Below, piece by piece: positions 14,215 to 22,217 of a stretch of DNA of 31,139 nt. The DNA is taken from assembly GCA_910587815.1 (NCBI GenBank), contig CAJUNK010000017.1, positions 9,701 through 40,839 on the forward strand, in the 5' to 3' direction. Positions within the stretch are counted from its first letter, which is position 1, and every line of letters starts with the position of its first letter. The notes beneath the pieces are model-generated. The model was not told the DNA's origin. It did not search any database and was given only the letters and a program-made list of their open reading frames with translations. Source of the stretch: Candidatus Gastranaerophilales bacterium. GTDB taxonomy: Bacteria; Cyanobacteriota; Vampirovibrionia; Gastranaerophilales; Gastranaerophilaceae. Position numbers and translations under genes: made by a program.

Positions 14215-14688
14215 TTAATGACGACCTGGTTTGTGTGTATTTGGCCTGCCTGGTTTATTTGGCTTATTTGGAGCAGGTTTTATACTGTTTATATGGCCTG
14301 GACGATACACAGGATGTGAAACATGTATTGGCTTATGATAAACTATTGGGCGGTTTGTTTTATGATAGTATACGGCGGGGCGACCATTGAATTTCACAAC
14401 GTTCAAACCCACATATTCATTTGAAATACTAAAACTTACATTTGGCGTAGAGTAGCTAAAAGTAACACCAGGCGTGTAATTCCAGGATGCATCATAAACG
14501 CATGATGTGCTGCAATAAGTAGTGCAGCGGCTTCCTTCACAAATTGTGCGGGACGGTGTACAAGGATTTTCACAAGGAGAGTTGCAATTTGACACATAAT
14601 ATGCAGCATCTGCCTGCATATTTATCCCGAAAAACAGAATTGTAAGGGTGAAAAATGCACAAAGCCTGATTTTTTTCAAAATTTTCAT
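14215..14688 (-). CDS. Cys-rich secreted protein with Pro/His/Lys-rich tail
   Basis: This 157-residue protein has a signal peptide (hydrophobic core CAFFTLTILFFGI, likely cut after ADA or DAA near residue 28-29). The mature N-terminus has seven cysteines at residues 35, 39, 43, 50, 55, 59 and 63, close enough for a disulfide knot or metal binding. A Ser/Tyr-rich strand region follows, and the tail is rich in Pro, His, Lys and Asn (KPAPNKPNKPGRPNTHKPGRH). The ATG at 14688 has GGAGG 12 bases upstream; an in-frame start at 14751 would add 21 residues before the signal peptide and is rejected. It is transcribed with the small membrane-anchored protein. Function unknown; a cell-surface or metal-binding role is possible. 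Confidence 0.75.
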   Translation of the reverse strand: MKILKKIRLCAFFTLTILFFGINMQADAAYYVSNCNSPCENPCTPSRTICEGSRCTTYCSTSCVYDASWNYTPGVTFSYSTPNVSFSISNEYVGLNVVKFNGRPAVYYHKTNRPIVYHKPIHVSHPVYRPGHINSIKPAPNKPNKPGRPNTHKPGRH

Positions 14689-14893
14689 AATTTTTACATA
14701 CCTCCATACAACATGTGTACTTGATTGCCTACATTTTTTAGAACGAATCAATTAGAGGATTGTTCATTTTTATAAATTTTTGTAACAATATGAATATTTT
14801 TAGAAAATTTTATATCAAAGTGAGCAATGAAAAATATTCAGCGGTTTTATTATGGTATAAATATGTCATGATAATTTTAAAAGGAAATAAACC

Positions 14894-15301
14894 ATGGGAA
14901 TTCAAGCAGTATCATTCGGCAATAACTTGCAAACTTCTACAATTCAGGCAAAACCTGCAAAAGACAAAAAGCCAATGGGCCCAATCGCAAAAGGCGCCAC
15001 TATTGGTGGTGGAATCGGCACAGGCTTTGCAGCATTAGGTGCAGTTGGATTGAAATTCGTTGCAAATGCATGCGACAAATCTGTTGGCGAATTTGTAAAA
15101 GAAGCAGGCGGCTGGGGCAAGTATGCTTTTAGTGTTGCTAGAGGCATTGCAATATATACAGCCGTAGGTGCAGCCATCGGCGGTATTGTAAAACTTGTTA
15201 AGGGCAAAGAAGAAGATGAACCCGCAACAGAAGCAACGCCTGATTTAGCAACCCCTAATAATCAGACACAAGAAGGCCAAAATGTTAATGCAAACGCATA
15301 A
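14894..15301 (+). CDS. Small glycine-zipper membrane protein, unknown function
   Basis: The product has 135 residues. The first 30 are polar (MGIQAVSFGNNLQTSTIQ). Next comes a glycine-rich helix with a zipper-like pattern, KGATIGGGIGTGFAALGAVG (about residues 33-52). A second hydrophobic Gly/Ala helix lies near residues 85-100 (GIAIYTAVGAAIGGIVKLV). The acidic, Thr/Asn-rich tail is probably cytoplasmic. No signal peptide cleavage site is seen. AAGGAA lies about eight bases before the ATG. It is divergent from the Cys-rich gene and convergent with ilvN, with a bidirectional terminator between. Glycine-zipper helices can oligomerise or form pores, but this is only a possibility here. Confidence 0.75.
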   Translation: MGIQAVSFGNNLQTSTIQAKPAKDKKPMGPIAKGATIGGGIGTGFAALGAVGLKFVANACDKSVGEFVKEAGGWGKYAFSVARGIAIYTAVGAAIGGIVKLVKGKEEDEPATEATPDLATPNNQTQEGQNVNANA

Positions 15302-15316
15302 AATAATGCATTATTT
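15301..15316. repeat. Perfect 16-base palindrome
   Basis: AAATAATGCATTATTT is a complete palindrome overlapping the last base of the preceding stop codon. No use is known; it may add to the termination region that follows. Confidence 0.4.
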
Positions 15317-15335
15317 GTCAATATAGTTTTAAAAT

Positions 15336-15370
15336 AAAAAGCTTGGTTTTTTATCAAAACCAAGCTTTTT
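15336..15370. terminator. Bidirectional terminator between convergent genes
   Basis: AAAAAGCTTGGTTTT (15336-15350) pairs perfectly with AAAACCAAGCTTTTT (15356-15370), a 15-base stem with loop TTATC. It serves the glycine-zipper gene on the plus strand and ilvN on the minus strand. Confidence 0.9.
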
Positions 15371-15395
15371 TAATATATTTAATAAATTTGTTAAA

Positions 15396-15902
15396 CTACA
15401 GATTTTTAATATCCACAAACTGATTGCCTTTTGACATTGCAATTTTACCACTGCGAACAAATTCTTTCACGCCATAAGGTCTTATTAATTCTGCAAGCGC
15501 TTGAATTTGTTTTTCTGAACCAACAGTTTGAATAGTGTATGCTTTATCTGTCACATCAATGATTTTAGAACCTGTAGCATCTACTATTCTTAAAATATCA
15601 GATTTTTCTTCATCTTTACAGTTCAGCTTCACAAGTGCTACTTCACATTCAAGTGCTTCGTTTAAATTTAAATCTGCTACTTTAATTACAGGAATCAGGC
15701 GGTTTAATTGTTTGTTAATTTGTTCAATTGCAGCAGAATCACCATCTGTTACTATTGTTATTCTTGAATACAGTCTATCAATTGTCGGAGCAACAGTCAG
15801 GCTTTCGATATTATATCCTCGTCCTGAAAACAAATCTACCACTCGTGACAACACGCCGGATTCGTTTGCAACCAATATAGAAATTGTATGAAAAACGCCC
15901 AT
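15396..15902 (-). CDS. ilvN: Acetolactate synthase small (regulatory) subunit
   Basis: The small subunit activates the large subunit and gives feedback inhibition by valine. The 168-residue protein is of the usual IlvN/IlvH length for bacteria with a C-terminal ACT-like domain. The N-terminal ACT domain shows the classical SILVANESGVLSRVVDLFSGRGYNIESLTVAPT, and the C-terminal half has LIRPYGVKEFVRSGKIAMSKG. The start MGVFHTI has AAGGAA eight to ten bases upstream on the minus strand. It lies 48 bases (from the ATG at 17651, 33 bases from the ilvB stop) downstream of ilvB on the same strand and probably forms an operon ilvB-ilvN. It ends 25 bases before the terminator at 15336-15370. Confidence 0.95.
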   Translation of the reverse strand: MGVFHTISILVANESGVLSRVVDLFSGRGYNIESLTVAPTIDRLYSRITIVTDGDSAAIEQINKQLNRLIPVIKVADLNLNEALECEVALVKLNCKDEEKSDILRIVDATGSKIIDVTDKAYTIQTVGSEKQIQALAELIRPYGVKEFVRSGKIAMSKGNQFVDIKNL

Positions 15903-15935
15903 TTATAAATTTTCCTTATTTATACTATTTCACAA

Positions 15936-17651
15936 TTATTTTACTGCGCAATCATTTGACAATAATACTTTTGTTAGAGGCTCTCCTGCAAGCACCCAAG
16001 GATATACCATCTCAAAGTTTTCTACAACAAAATCAATAAACACAGGTCTTTTTGCTTCCATAGCCTTTAATATTGCAGGTTCAATTTCATCTTCATGCTC
16101 AACACGAATACCTACAGCTCCATAGGCTTCTGCTACTTTTACAAAATCAGGAGCAGAAATTTGAGTTTCGCTATAATGTTTATTAAATAATTTTTCCTGC
16201 CATTGACGCACCATACCAAGATAGCCGTTATTTATTATACAGTTTATAACATTAAAACCATAATCCACACAGGTAGCAAGTTCTTGAATATTCATCTGGA
16301 TTGAACCATCACCTGCAATGTTTAATACAAGCTGATCCTTTTTGCCGGCACATGCACCCATAGCAGCAGGAAAACCGAAGCCCATTGTGCCAAGGCCGCC
16401 TGATGTAATTAATTTTCTTGGTTCATTAAATTGGAACAATTGCGCTGCCCACATTTGATGCTGCCCAACCTCTGTGCAAACAATCGGGCTATATTTTTTT
16501 GTTACTTCATAAAGTTTTTGAATAACGGTAATTGCACTTAATTTATCAGATGCAAATGGGGGTATTGCACGTTTTTGTTTCCATTCATCTATTTGAGCAA
16601 ACCATTTTTGTTTATCATCTGCATAAACATTAGGATTTTTCTTTTCAAAGTATTCAATCATGCCTGATAGCACATTTTTGCAATCTCCAACAATTGGAAT
16701 ATCCACTTTTACATTCTTTGAAATTGAACATGGATCAATATCAACATGAATAACATGAGAATCCCTAGCAAAACGTTTCAAACAGCCCGTAATTCTGTCA
16801 TTAAAACGCGTGCCCAATGCCAAAATTACATCTGCATGCACAACGGCATAGTTTGCCCAATAATTTCCATGCATACCAAGCATTCCAAGACTTGAATCCA
16901 AAGAATCAGGATATGTACCCGTACCCATAAGGGTATGGGTTACAGGCGCTTGAATCATTTGAGCAAATTTTTGCAATTCTTCACATGCACCTGAATTTAA
17001 AACACCGCCACCAGATATTATAACGGGCCTGTGGGCTTCTGAAAGCATTTTTACAGCCTTTGCAATCTGTAATGGATGGCCTTTATAGTTTGGATTATAT
17101 CCTGCAAGTTTTATGGTTTCAGGGTATTCAAAGGTGCTTTGCGCAGTTTGGACATCTCTTGGAAGATCAATAACAACAGGGCCTGGTTTCCCGGTGGTTG
17201 CAATATGAAAAGCTTCTTTTATTATCCTTGGAATATCTTTTATATCTTTTACAAGATAATTATGTTTGCAGCAAGAACGAGTTATCCCCACAATATCAGC
17301 CTCTTGGAACGCATCGTTTCCAATTTGGGCAAGCCCCACTTGACCTGTTAAAACAACAATTGGATACCCGTCATAATAAGCATTTGCAATACCTGTAATT
17401 GTATTGCAAGCGCCCGGGCCTGATGTCACAAGGGCTACACCGCATTTTCCTGTGGCACGAGCATAACCTTCTGCGGCATGTACCGCAGCTTGTTCATGAC
17501 GCACAAGATAGTGTTTTATTTCATTTTGATTATATAAAGCATCATAAATTTTAATAACCTGTCCGCCAGGGTAACCGAAAATTTCTTTAACACCTTCTTT
17601 TACAAGAGATTTTAATATAATTTCGGCTCCGGAATATATTTCTTTTGTCAT
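15936..17651 (-). CDS. ilvB: Acetolactate synthase large (catalytic) subunit
   Basis: This thiamine diphosphate enzyme condenses two pyruvates, or pyruvate and 2-oxobutyrate, in the first common step of branched-chain amino acid synthesis. The 571-residue protein is of standard length. The N-terminal TPP domain has GYPGGQVI (27-34) and the activating Glu53 in RHEQAAVHAAEGYARATG. The middle FAD-binding domain is followed by a second TPP domain with GDGS at 447-450, ending in NN near 474-475. The start at 17651 (MTKEIYSGAE) is chosen over a TTG at 17669; GGAG lies 12 bases upstream. The divergent SulP gene starts only 51 bases away, and the two share a back-to-back -10 region. Confidence 0.97.
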   Translation of the reverse strand: MTKEIYSGAEIILKSLVKEGVKEIFGYPGGQVIKIYDALYNQNEIKHYLVRHEQAAVHAAEGYARATGKCGVALVTSGPGACNTITGIANAYYDGYPIVVLTGQVGLAQIGNDAFQEADIVGITRSCCKHNYLVKDIKDIPRIIKEAFHIATTGKPGPVVIDLPRDVQTAQSTFEYPETIKLAGYNPNYKGHPLQIAKAVKMLSEAHRPVIISGGGVLNSGACEELQKFAQMIQAPVTHTLMGTGTYPDSLDSSLGMLGMHGNYWANYAVVHADVILALGTRFNDRITGCLKRFARDSHVIHVDIDPCSISKNVKVDIPIVGDCKNVLSGMIEYFEKKNPNVYADDKQKWFAQIDEWKQKRAIPPFASDKLSAITVIQKLYEVTKKYSPIVCTEVGQHQMWAAQLFQFNEPRKLITSGGLGTMGFGFPAAMGACAGKKDQLVLNIAGDGSIQMNIQELATCVDYGFNVINCIINNGYLGMVRQWQEKLFNKHYSETQISAPDFVKVAEAYGAVGIRVEHEDEIEPAILKAMEAKRPVFIDFVVENFEMVYPWVLAGEPLTKVLLSNDCAVK

Positions 17652-17682
17652 ACTTCTTTCATGCTCCAAAAAAATCAGTTTT

Positions 17683-17700
17683 TGTTATAATCAAATTATA
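17683..17700. promoter_or_regulatory. Overlapping divergent -10 boxes of sulP and ilvB
   Basis: TGTTATAAT (17683-17691) is an extended -10 for the plus strand, ending 11 bases before the SulP ATG at 17703. TATAAT on the minus strand (17700-17695) would serve ilvB with a leader of about 37 bases. The two -10 boxes are three bases apart, so the promoters must compete. Confidence 0.6.
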
Positions 17701-17702
17701 CT

Positions 17703-19292
17703 ATGAATATAAGAAATGTGTCAGGAGATTTAATAGGCGGATTTATAGGCGCTACCATTGCGCTTCCGCAGGCGCTTGCCTTTGGTACAATGACAGGTGC
17801 TGGAGCATTGTCCGGTTTGTATGGAGCAATGTTCTTGTGTTTATTTAGCGGGCTTTTTGGGATAAATGTCCCCATTATTTCAGGCCCCACCGGTCCTACA
17901 GCCATCATTATAGCATCCGTTTATGCAAGCCTTGGCGGAAACGTTCATGCACTTTGGGCGGTATTATTTTTAGCAAGCATATTTCAGATAATTTTATCTT
18001 TTACAAAAATTCCAAATTTAGTAAAATATGTACCATACCCTGTAATTTCAGGCTTTATGAACGGGGTTGGGGTAATACTTATTATTTTGCAAGTCGCCCC
18101 GCTTTTAGGCGAAAATGGTTTTGCAACACCAATCTTAACATTTAAAAATTTTTCACATATATTATCAAATATCAACACTGATGCTTTTGTAATCGGACTT
18201 TTTAGCCTTGGCATTTTGATTTACACACCAAAAATTATCAAAAAATATATTCCATCTGAAATTTTTGCAATATTTTTAGGTACATTGTTTGCCTGGGCTT
18301 ATAAAATGAATGTACCCACAATAAGCGGGATGACTGGTGAATTGCCAAGCGTTGTTATGGCAGATTTTTCAAATATAATACACCTTACATCTCTTGCTGT
18401 TATGATTGCCATAATTTGTTCTACAGAAAGTTTAATGACAGGACTTGTGGTTTCGTCTTTAACAAAGAAAAAAATAAATAACCAATCATTAATTTTCTCG
18501 CAAGGCATTGGAAATTCTATAGCAGCACTTTTTGGCGGAATTTCAGGAGCAGGCGCCACAATGCGCTCTGTAGCCGCTATAAGAACAGGTGCAAATACTA
18601 AATTTTCAACAATATTTTGCGGACTTTTGATTTTATTTGCAATAATTTACTGTAGTGATATTGTAAATATGGTGCCTATGGCAACTTTGGCCGCTATTTT
18701 AATTCGTGTTGGGTACAATATTGTGGATACAAAATTTTTAAAAGTTATTCGCTATGCACCAAAAGAAGATCTAATTGTGATGTTTATAGTATTTTTCCTC
18801 ACTATTTTTCACGATATTATCTTTGCCGTAGGTGTAGGGATAACACTATCCGCAGCACTTTTTGCAAAACAATTAGCAGACAGAACAACATTAAACATTA
18901 AAGATGTTGAAAATGATAAAATTACAAAACTTGAAAAACAACTGCATGATGAAAGTCACTATAAAATAAGAGTAGTCCATATCCGTGGAGAATTTTTCTT
19001 TGGCAGTGCATCACAAATAATTTCTCAGTTTGAAGAAATACTGGGCACAAAACACATAATTATTTGTTATGATTCAGACAGAAAGCTTGATATTAGTGCC
19101 ATTTTTGCACTTGAGGATATTTTAACAAGGTTAAAATCTCAAGGGGTAAAAGTTTATTTAGTTTTAAATAATGAAGAAATTCTAAAGCAGTTGGATGAAT
19201 TAAATTTAAAAAGACAATTAAGCAATGAAGATATTTTCTTTGAAGAAATTGATGCAATAAACAAGGCAAAAGAAAGTTTAAATTTAGCTTAA
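17703..19292 (+). CDS. SulP-family anion transporter with STAS domain
   Basis: SulP (SLC26) proteins carry inorganic anions such as sulfate, bicarbonate or nitrate, often with Na+ or H+. The 529-residue protein has a multi-helix transport domain with the conserved early blocks DLIGGFIGATIALPQALAFG and PIISGPTGPTAIIIA, then GISGAGATMRSVAAIRTGA. A cytoplasmic STAS domain (about residues 425-515) follows, with RGEFFFGSASQI and a DISAIFALEDIL helix. The transport substrate cannot be decided from sequence; the closest comparison by eye is with bacterial SulP proteins that include bicarbonate transporters. The ATG at 17703 has no Shine-Dalgarno site; an extended -10 lies just upstream, so the mRNA is probably near-leaderless. 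It is divergent from ilvB. Confidence 0.93.
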   Translation: MNIRNVSGDLIGGFIGATIALPQALAFGTMTGAGALSGLYGAMFLCLFSGLFGINVPIISGPTGPTAIIIASVYASLGGNVHALWAVLFLASIFQIILSFTKIPNLVKYVPYPVISGFMNGVGVILIILQVAPLLGENGFATPILTFKNFSHILSNINTDAFVIGLFSLGILIYTPKIIKKYIPSEIFAIFLGTLFAWAYKMNVPTISGMTGELPSVVMADFSNIIHLTSLAVMIAIICSTESLMTGLVVSSLTKKKINNQSLIFSQGIGNSIAALFGGISGAGATMRSVAAIRTGANTKFSTIFCGLLILFAIIYCSDIVNMVPMATLAAILIRVGYNIVDTKFLKVIRYAPKEDLIVMFIVFFLTIFHDIIFAVGVGITLSAALFAKQLADRTTLNIKDVENDKITKLEKQLHDESHYKIRVVHIRGEFFFGSASQIISQFEEILGTKHIIICYDSDRKLDISAIFALEDILTRLKSQGVKVYLVLNNEEILKQLDELNLKRQLSNEDIFFEEIDAINKAKESLNLA

Positions 19293-19409
19293 AAAATTAA
19301 GCCACATCGCATCACCTATGTTGGGAATTTTAAAGAATTTGTTTTTGTTTCACCATAAAACATAAAGCGAAAGCTTATTTTTGCTTATGAAAATTTAGGA
19401 GAAACAAAA

Positions 19410-19826
19410 ATGACACAAAGGCTTGAGATGTATAGATGCAATATTTGTAAAAATATTGTAGAAGTAGTGCTGGATGGGGAAGGCACACTTGTATGCTGCG
19501 GAGAAGAAATGGAACTTTTGACTCCTGGCACAACAGACGGCGCTGAAGAAAAACATGTGCCAGTTATTGAATATCAATGCGAAGGTGCAGGAGTAAAAAT
19601 CAGGGTAGGAGAAATGCCGCACCCAATGGTTGAAGAACATTTTATAGAATTTATTGAAGCTATTTCAAAAAGCGGCAAAACTATTCACAGGGAATACTTA
19701 TACCCAGGCGAAGCACCTGAAATTACAGTAAATTGCAGAAGTAATTTAGGGCAAGGAGATGGTTTAAAGGCAAGAGAATATTGCAACATCCACGGCTTAT
19801 ATATTAGCAAAGATAAGGAAAATTAG
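19410..19826 (+). CDS. dfx: Desulfoferrodoxin (2Fe superoxide reductase)
   Basis: The enzyme reduces superoxide to hydrogen peroxide without making oxygen, as in many anaerobes. The 138-residue protein has both iron sites. The N-terminal desulforedoxin-like centre I uses Cys10, Cys13, Cys29 and Cys30. Centre II uses His49, His71, His77, Cys125 and His128, in EKHVP, MPHPMVEEHF and EYCNIHGLY. The ATG has AGGAG eight bases upstream. The ferritin gene follows after four bases, so the two are one oxidative-stress and iron operon. The gene lies after sulP with a gap of 117 bases and no clear terminator. No regulator binding site was identified. Confidence 0.95.
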   Translation: MTQRLEMYRCNICKNIVEVVLDGEGTLVCCGEEMELLTPGTTDGAEEKHVPVIEYQCEGAGVKIRVGEMPHPMVEEHFIEFIEAISKSGKTIHREYLYPGEAPEITVNCRSNLGQGDGLKAREYCNIHGLYISKDKEN

Positions 19827-19830
19827 ACAA

Positions 19831-20334
19831 ATGAAAATGGATAACACATTACTTGAAGATTTAAATAACCAACTAAATAGAGAATTTTATGCAGCATATC
19901 TTTATTTTGCAATGGCAACATATTTTACAGAAATTAATATGGAGGGTTTTGCAAAATTAACTAAAAACCACGCAAAAGAAGAATTAAACCATGCTAGAAA
20001 AATTTATGACTATGTTATTTTGAGAGATGAAAAAGTGGCATTATCAAGAATTGAAGCGCCAGATACAAATTGGAATAATCCAATAGATGCAATTAATGCT
20101 GCACTTGATCATGAAAAATTTGTGACAGAAAATATCCACAGAATTTACAAAAATGCAAAAGAAAAAAAGGATTACGCACTTGAAGTATTTATGCAATGGT
20201 TTGTAAGCGAACAAGTAGAGGAAGAGCACCTTTTTCAATCCATGCTTGATAAGATGAGCTATATTAATGATTGCAGCTGCGAGATTGTCAATATTGATAG
20301 AGAATTAAAGATTGAAAATGAATATGTAGAATAG
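19831..20334 (+). CDS. ftnA: Ferritin (non-heme iron storage)
   Basis: Ferritins form 24-subunit shells that oxidise Fe(II) and store Fe(III). The 167-residue protein fits the bacterial FtnA type. It has the four-helix bundle with the ferroxidase ligands Glu18, Glu51 and His54 in the ExxH motif (KEELNHARKI), and later Glu residues in DHEKFVTENI and FVSEQVEEEHLF. It is not a rubrerythrin, because the C-terminal rubredoxin domain is absent. The start is probably the ATG at 19831; a second at 19837 is possible. It lies four bases after the desulfoferrodoxin stop, so the two are probably co-translated. The operon ends at the palindromic terminator at 20367-20390. Confidence 0.93.
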   Translation: MKMDNTLLEDLNNQLNREFYAAYLYFAMATYFTEINMEGFAKLTKNHAKEELNHARKIYDYVILRDEKVALSRIEAPDTNWNNPIDAINAALDHEKFVTENIHRIYKNAKEKKDYALEVFMQWFVSEQVEEEHLFQSMLDKMSYINDCSCEIVNIDRELKIENEYVE

Positions 20335-20366
20335 AATTCTATATTATTTTAATCATCTAAAGTTTA

Positions 20367-20390
20367 AAAAGCCCTGATATCAGGGCTTTT
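20367..20390. terminator. Bidirectional terminator after ferritin and higA
   Basis: AAAAGCCCTGAT and ATCAGGGCTTTT form a perfect 24-base palindrome flanked by A and T tracts. It lies between the convergent ferritin and higA genes and can serve both. Confidence 0.88.
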
Positions 20391-20391
20391 A

Positions 20392-20676
20392 TTATAATGC
20401 GATAACTTCAACATTATCTAAATTCACATGCTGACGCGCATGCCAAAGATCATATTGGGTTTGCAAATCAAGCCAAAATTGTGCAGGAACTTTAAACGCT
20501 TTTTCAAGCTTTACAGCCATTTCTGCTGTCACCCTGTTTTTACAGTTTACAAGTTCTGATGCGGTGACCCTTGAAACGCCGATTTTTAGCGCAAAAGCGC
20601 TAACAGAAAGCTTATAACCGGGGAGGTATTCATGTTTTAATAAATCACCGGGGTGTGGAGGATTATACATTTCCAT
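20392..20676 (-). CDS. higA: HigA-type antitoxin (XRE helix-turn-helix)
   Basis: HigA antitoxins neutralise HigB and repress the operon. The 94-residue protein has the typical N-terminus NPPHPGDLLKHEYLPGYKLS, a helix-turn-helix with SAFALKIGVSRVTASELVNCKNRVT (about residues 25-49), and the C-terminal KAFKVPAQFWLDLQTQYDLWHAR. The ATG at 20676 has AAGGAA five to six bases upstream and is preferred to the start at 20721, which would overlap higB. It lies 14 bases after the higB stop. The gene ends two bases before the terminator at 20367-20390. Confidence 0.93.
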   Translation of the reverse strand: MEMYNPPHPGDLLKHEYLPGYKLSVSAFALKIGVSRVTASELVNCKNRVTAEMAVKLEKAFKVPAQFWLDLQTQYDLWHARQHVNLDNVEVIAL

Positions 20677-20690
20677 AATATTTCCTTTCT

Positions 20691-20978
20691 TTAATGATAG
20701 TCTTGATAGTCCACAATGCATACATCGGCAGTGCTTTCATCAAATTTAAATGTTATTCGCCAATTGGCCTGAACCGTTACAGACCACATGTCTTTCATAT
20801 CACCTTTTAATTTATGCAATTTATATGAAGGTGCACAAATGAGCGGGGTTAAATTTTTCATTAAATTCAAGGTACCCAAAATAATCCTGATTTTTTCTTG
20901 ATGTATAGCCTGGATGCCTTTTGTAGAGCCCGTTTTAAAAAAATTTTCCAAACCCTTGTGCTTAAAGGATTTAATCAT
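20691..20978 (-). CDS. higB: HigB-type toxin (RelE superfamily)
   Basis: HigB toxins are ribosome-dependent mRNA nucleases. The 95-residue protein has the family core: KHKGLENFFKTGSTKGI, a Leu- and Met-rich middle, then SYKLHKLKGDMKDMWSVTVQANWRITFKFDE and the C-terminal VDYQDYH. The WSVxVxxNWRITF strand with the conserved Arg and the final DYxxYH are diagnostic of RelE/HigB of this type. The ATG at 20978 has no Shine-Dalgarno site. A consensus promoter at 20985-21013 puts the expected transcription start at the start codon. The toxin gene precedes the antitoxin gene, as usual in higBA. It is the second toxin-antitoxin locus in the window; the two toxins are not close relatives. Confidence 0.93.
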   Translation of the reverse strand: MIKSFKHKGLENFFKTGSTKGIQAIHQEKIRIILGTLNLMKNLTPLICAPSYKLHKLKGDMKDMWSVTVQANWRITFKFDESTADVCIVDYQDYH

Positions 20979-20984
20979 ATTAAT

Positions 20985-21013
20985 ATTATAAACTGTAAAT
21001 TAACAGTTGTCAA
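20985..21013 (-). promoter_or_regulatory. Consensus promoter and operator of higBA
   Basis: On the minus strand a perfect TTGACA (21013-21008) and a perfect TATAAT (20990-20985) are separated by 17 bases. The spacer, AACTGTTAATTTACAGTT when one flanking base is included, carries the inverted repeat AACTGT/ACAGTT, a likely HigA operator placed to block RNA polymerase. The -10 box ends six bases before the higB ATG, so the mRNA may be leaderless. Confidence 0.85.
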
Positions 21014-21036
21014 TTCCAAGAAGCTAAAAAATATTT

Positions 21037-21675
21037 TCACACTTTCTTTGCGCAATATTTTTCAATAGAACAATTTGCACAGTTTGGTTTTTGGGGTTTG
21101 CAGATATTTTGCCCATGAGTTACAAGTAATGTATTAAAATCTATCCAATACTTTTTTGGGAGTTTTTCTCTTAATGCAAATTCTGTTTCTTCAGGATTTT
21201 TGGTTTCAACATATCCTAGACGGTTTGAAATTCTGTGCACATGCACATCCACGCAAATTGCAGGCTTACTAAAGCCTTTTGTGAGCACCAAATTTGCCGT
21301 TTTTCTACCCACACCCTTAAATTTAATCAATTCTTCAATAGAATCAGGTACTTTTGAATCGTATTTTTCAACCAGCTCTTTAGATAGATTTATAATTTGT
21401 TCTGCCTTATTTTGGTAAAAACCGACAGGATAGATGGCACGTGATAACGTCTCGACATCAAGCTTAGAAATTTCTTTTGGAGTTTTACCTAATTCAAGCA
21501 TTCGCATAGAACAAGGATATGTTGTTTTATCATTTGTACGAAGACTCAAAATGCAACAAATAAGCACTAAATAAGGGTCATTCACACCTTCCATAAATTT
21601 TACAAATTCTGTTTGGACTACCCTATTTGTAGAATTGTCTTTTTTCAGGTTTTCAATTATTTTATCAATATTCAT
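21037..21675 (-). CDS. nth: Endonuclease III (DNA glycosylase/AP lyase)
   Basis: Nth removes oxidised pyrimidines from DNA and cuts the abasic site. The 212-residue protein is of standard length. The helix-hairpin-helix is LIKFKGVGRKTANLV with catalytic Lys125, and the catalytic Asp143 is in CVDVHVHRISNRLG. The C-terminal 4Fe-4S cluster uses Cys192, Cys199, Cys202 and Cys208 with spacing 6-2-5. The N-terminal LSLRTNDKTT motif is typical of one Nth branch that differs from E. coli Nth. The start at 21675 (MNIDKIIENL) is preferred over 21708; no clear Shine-Dalgarno site is seen. It is divergent from trxA. Confidence 0.95.
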   Translation of the reverse strand: MNIDKIIENLKKDNSTNRVVQTEFVKFMEGVNDPYLVLICCILSLRTNDKTTYPCSMRMLELGKTPKEISKLDVETLSRAIYPVGFYQNKAEQIINLSKELVEKYDSKVPDSIEELIKFKGVGRKTANLVLTKGFSKPAICVDVHVHRISNRLGYVETKNPEETEFALREKLPKKYWIDFNTLLVTHGQNICKPQKPNCANCSIEKYCAKKV

Positions 21676-21750
21676 AATAATAAACTTTTTGACATATAAT
21701 ATAGTCATGATTATAATACGAAAGATAATAAAAAGGAGAATTTAGCTTTT

Positions 21751-22077
21751 ATGAGCAACGCTATTGATATAACAGATGCAACTTTTGAAAATGAAGTTTT
21801 GAAAAATGAATCAGTTACAATTGTTGATTTTTGGGCACCATGGTGTGGTCCTTGCAGAAAAATGGGTCCTGTATTAGATGAAATTGCAGGCGAATTTGAA
21901 GGCAAAATTAAAGTTGCAAAAATAAACACTGATGAAAACCTGAAAACTGCAAAAGAATATCAAATTTCAGGTTTGCCAAGTATAGTAATATTTAAAGATG
22001 GTGAAGCAAAAGAAACACTTGTAGGTTTAATGCCAAAATCTGCAATCATATCAAATATTGAAAAACATTTAGGATAA
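21751..22077 (+). CDS. trxA: Thioredoxin
   Basis: Thioredoxin reduces protein disulfides in the cytoplasm. The 108-residue protein has the classical active site WCGPC at residues 31-35 (FWAPWCGPCRKMGP), the Asp in VDFWAPW and the cis-Pro region SGLPSIVIFKDG. The ATG at 21751 has AAGGAG with a long 12-base spacer. It is divergent from nth and followed by the terminator at 22099-22149. No trxB is in the window. Confidence 0.97.
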   Translation: MSNAIDITDATFENEVLKNESVTIVDFWAPWCGPCRKMGPVLDEIAGEFEGKIKVAKINTDENLKTAKEYQISGLPSIVIFKDGEAKETLVGLMPKSAIISNIEKHLG

Positions 22078-22098
22078 TTAACTTAACTTTATAATATT

Positions 22099-22149
22099 AA
22101 AAACAGGCTTTGACAATATTTTAATCAGAGCCTGTTTTTGTGTACATTT
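22099..22149 (+). terminator. Rho-independent terminator after trxA
   Basis: AAAAACAGGCT (22099-22109) pairs with AGCCTGTTTTT (22139-22149), followed by T-rich sequence. The loop holds a further TTGA/TCAG-like pairing. Confidence 0.88.
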
Positions 22150-22217
22150 TAAAAAACTAAAGCAGGACATTTAAAACCATTTATCATTAAATGAGCTATA
22201 TAAATGGTAAGCTTTAA

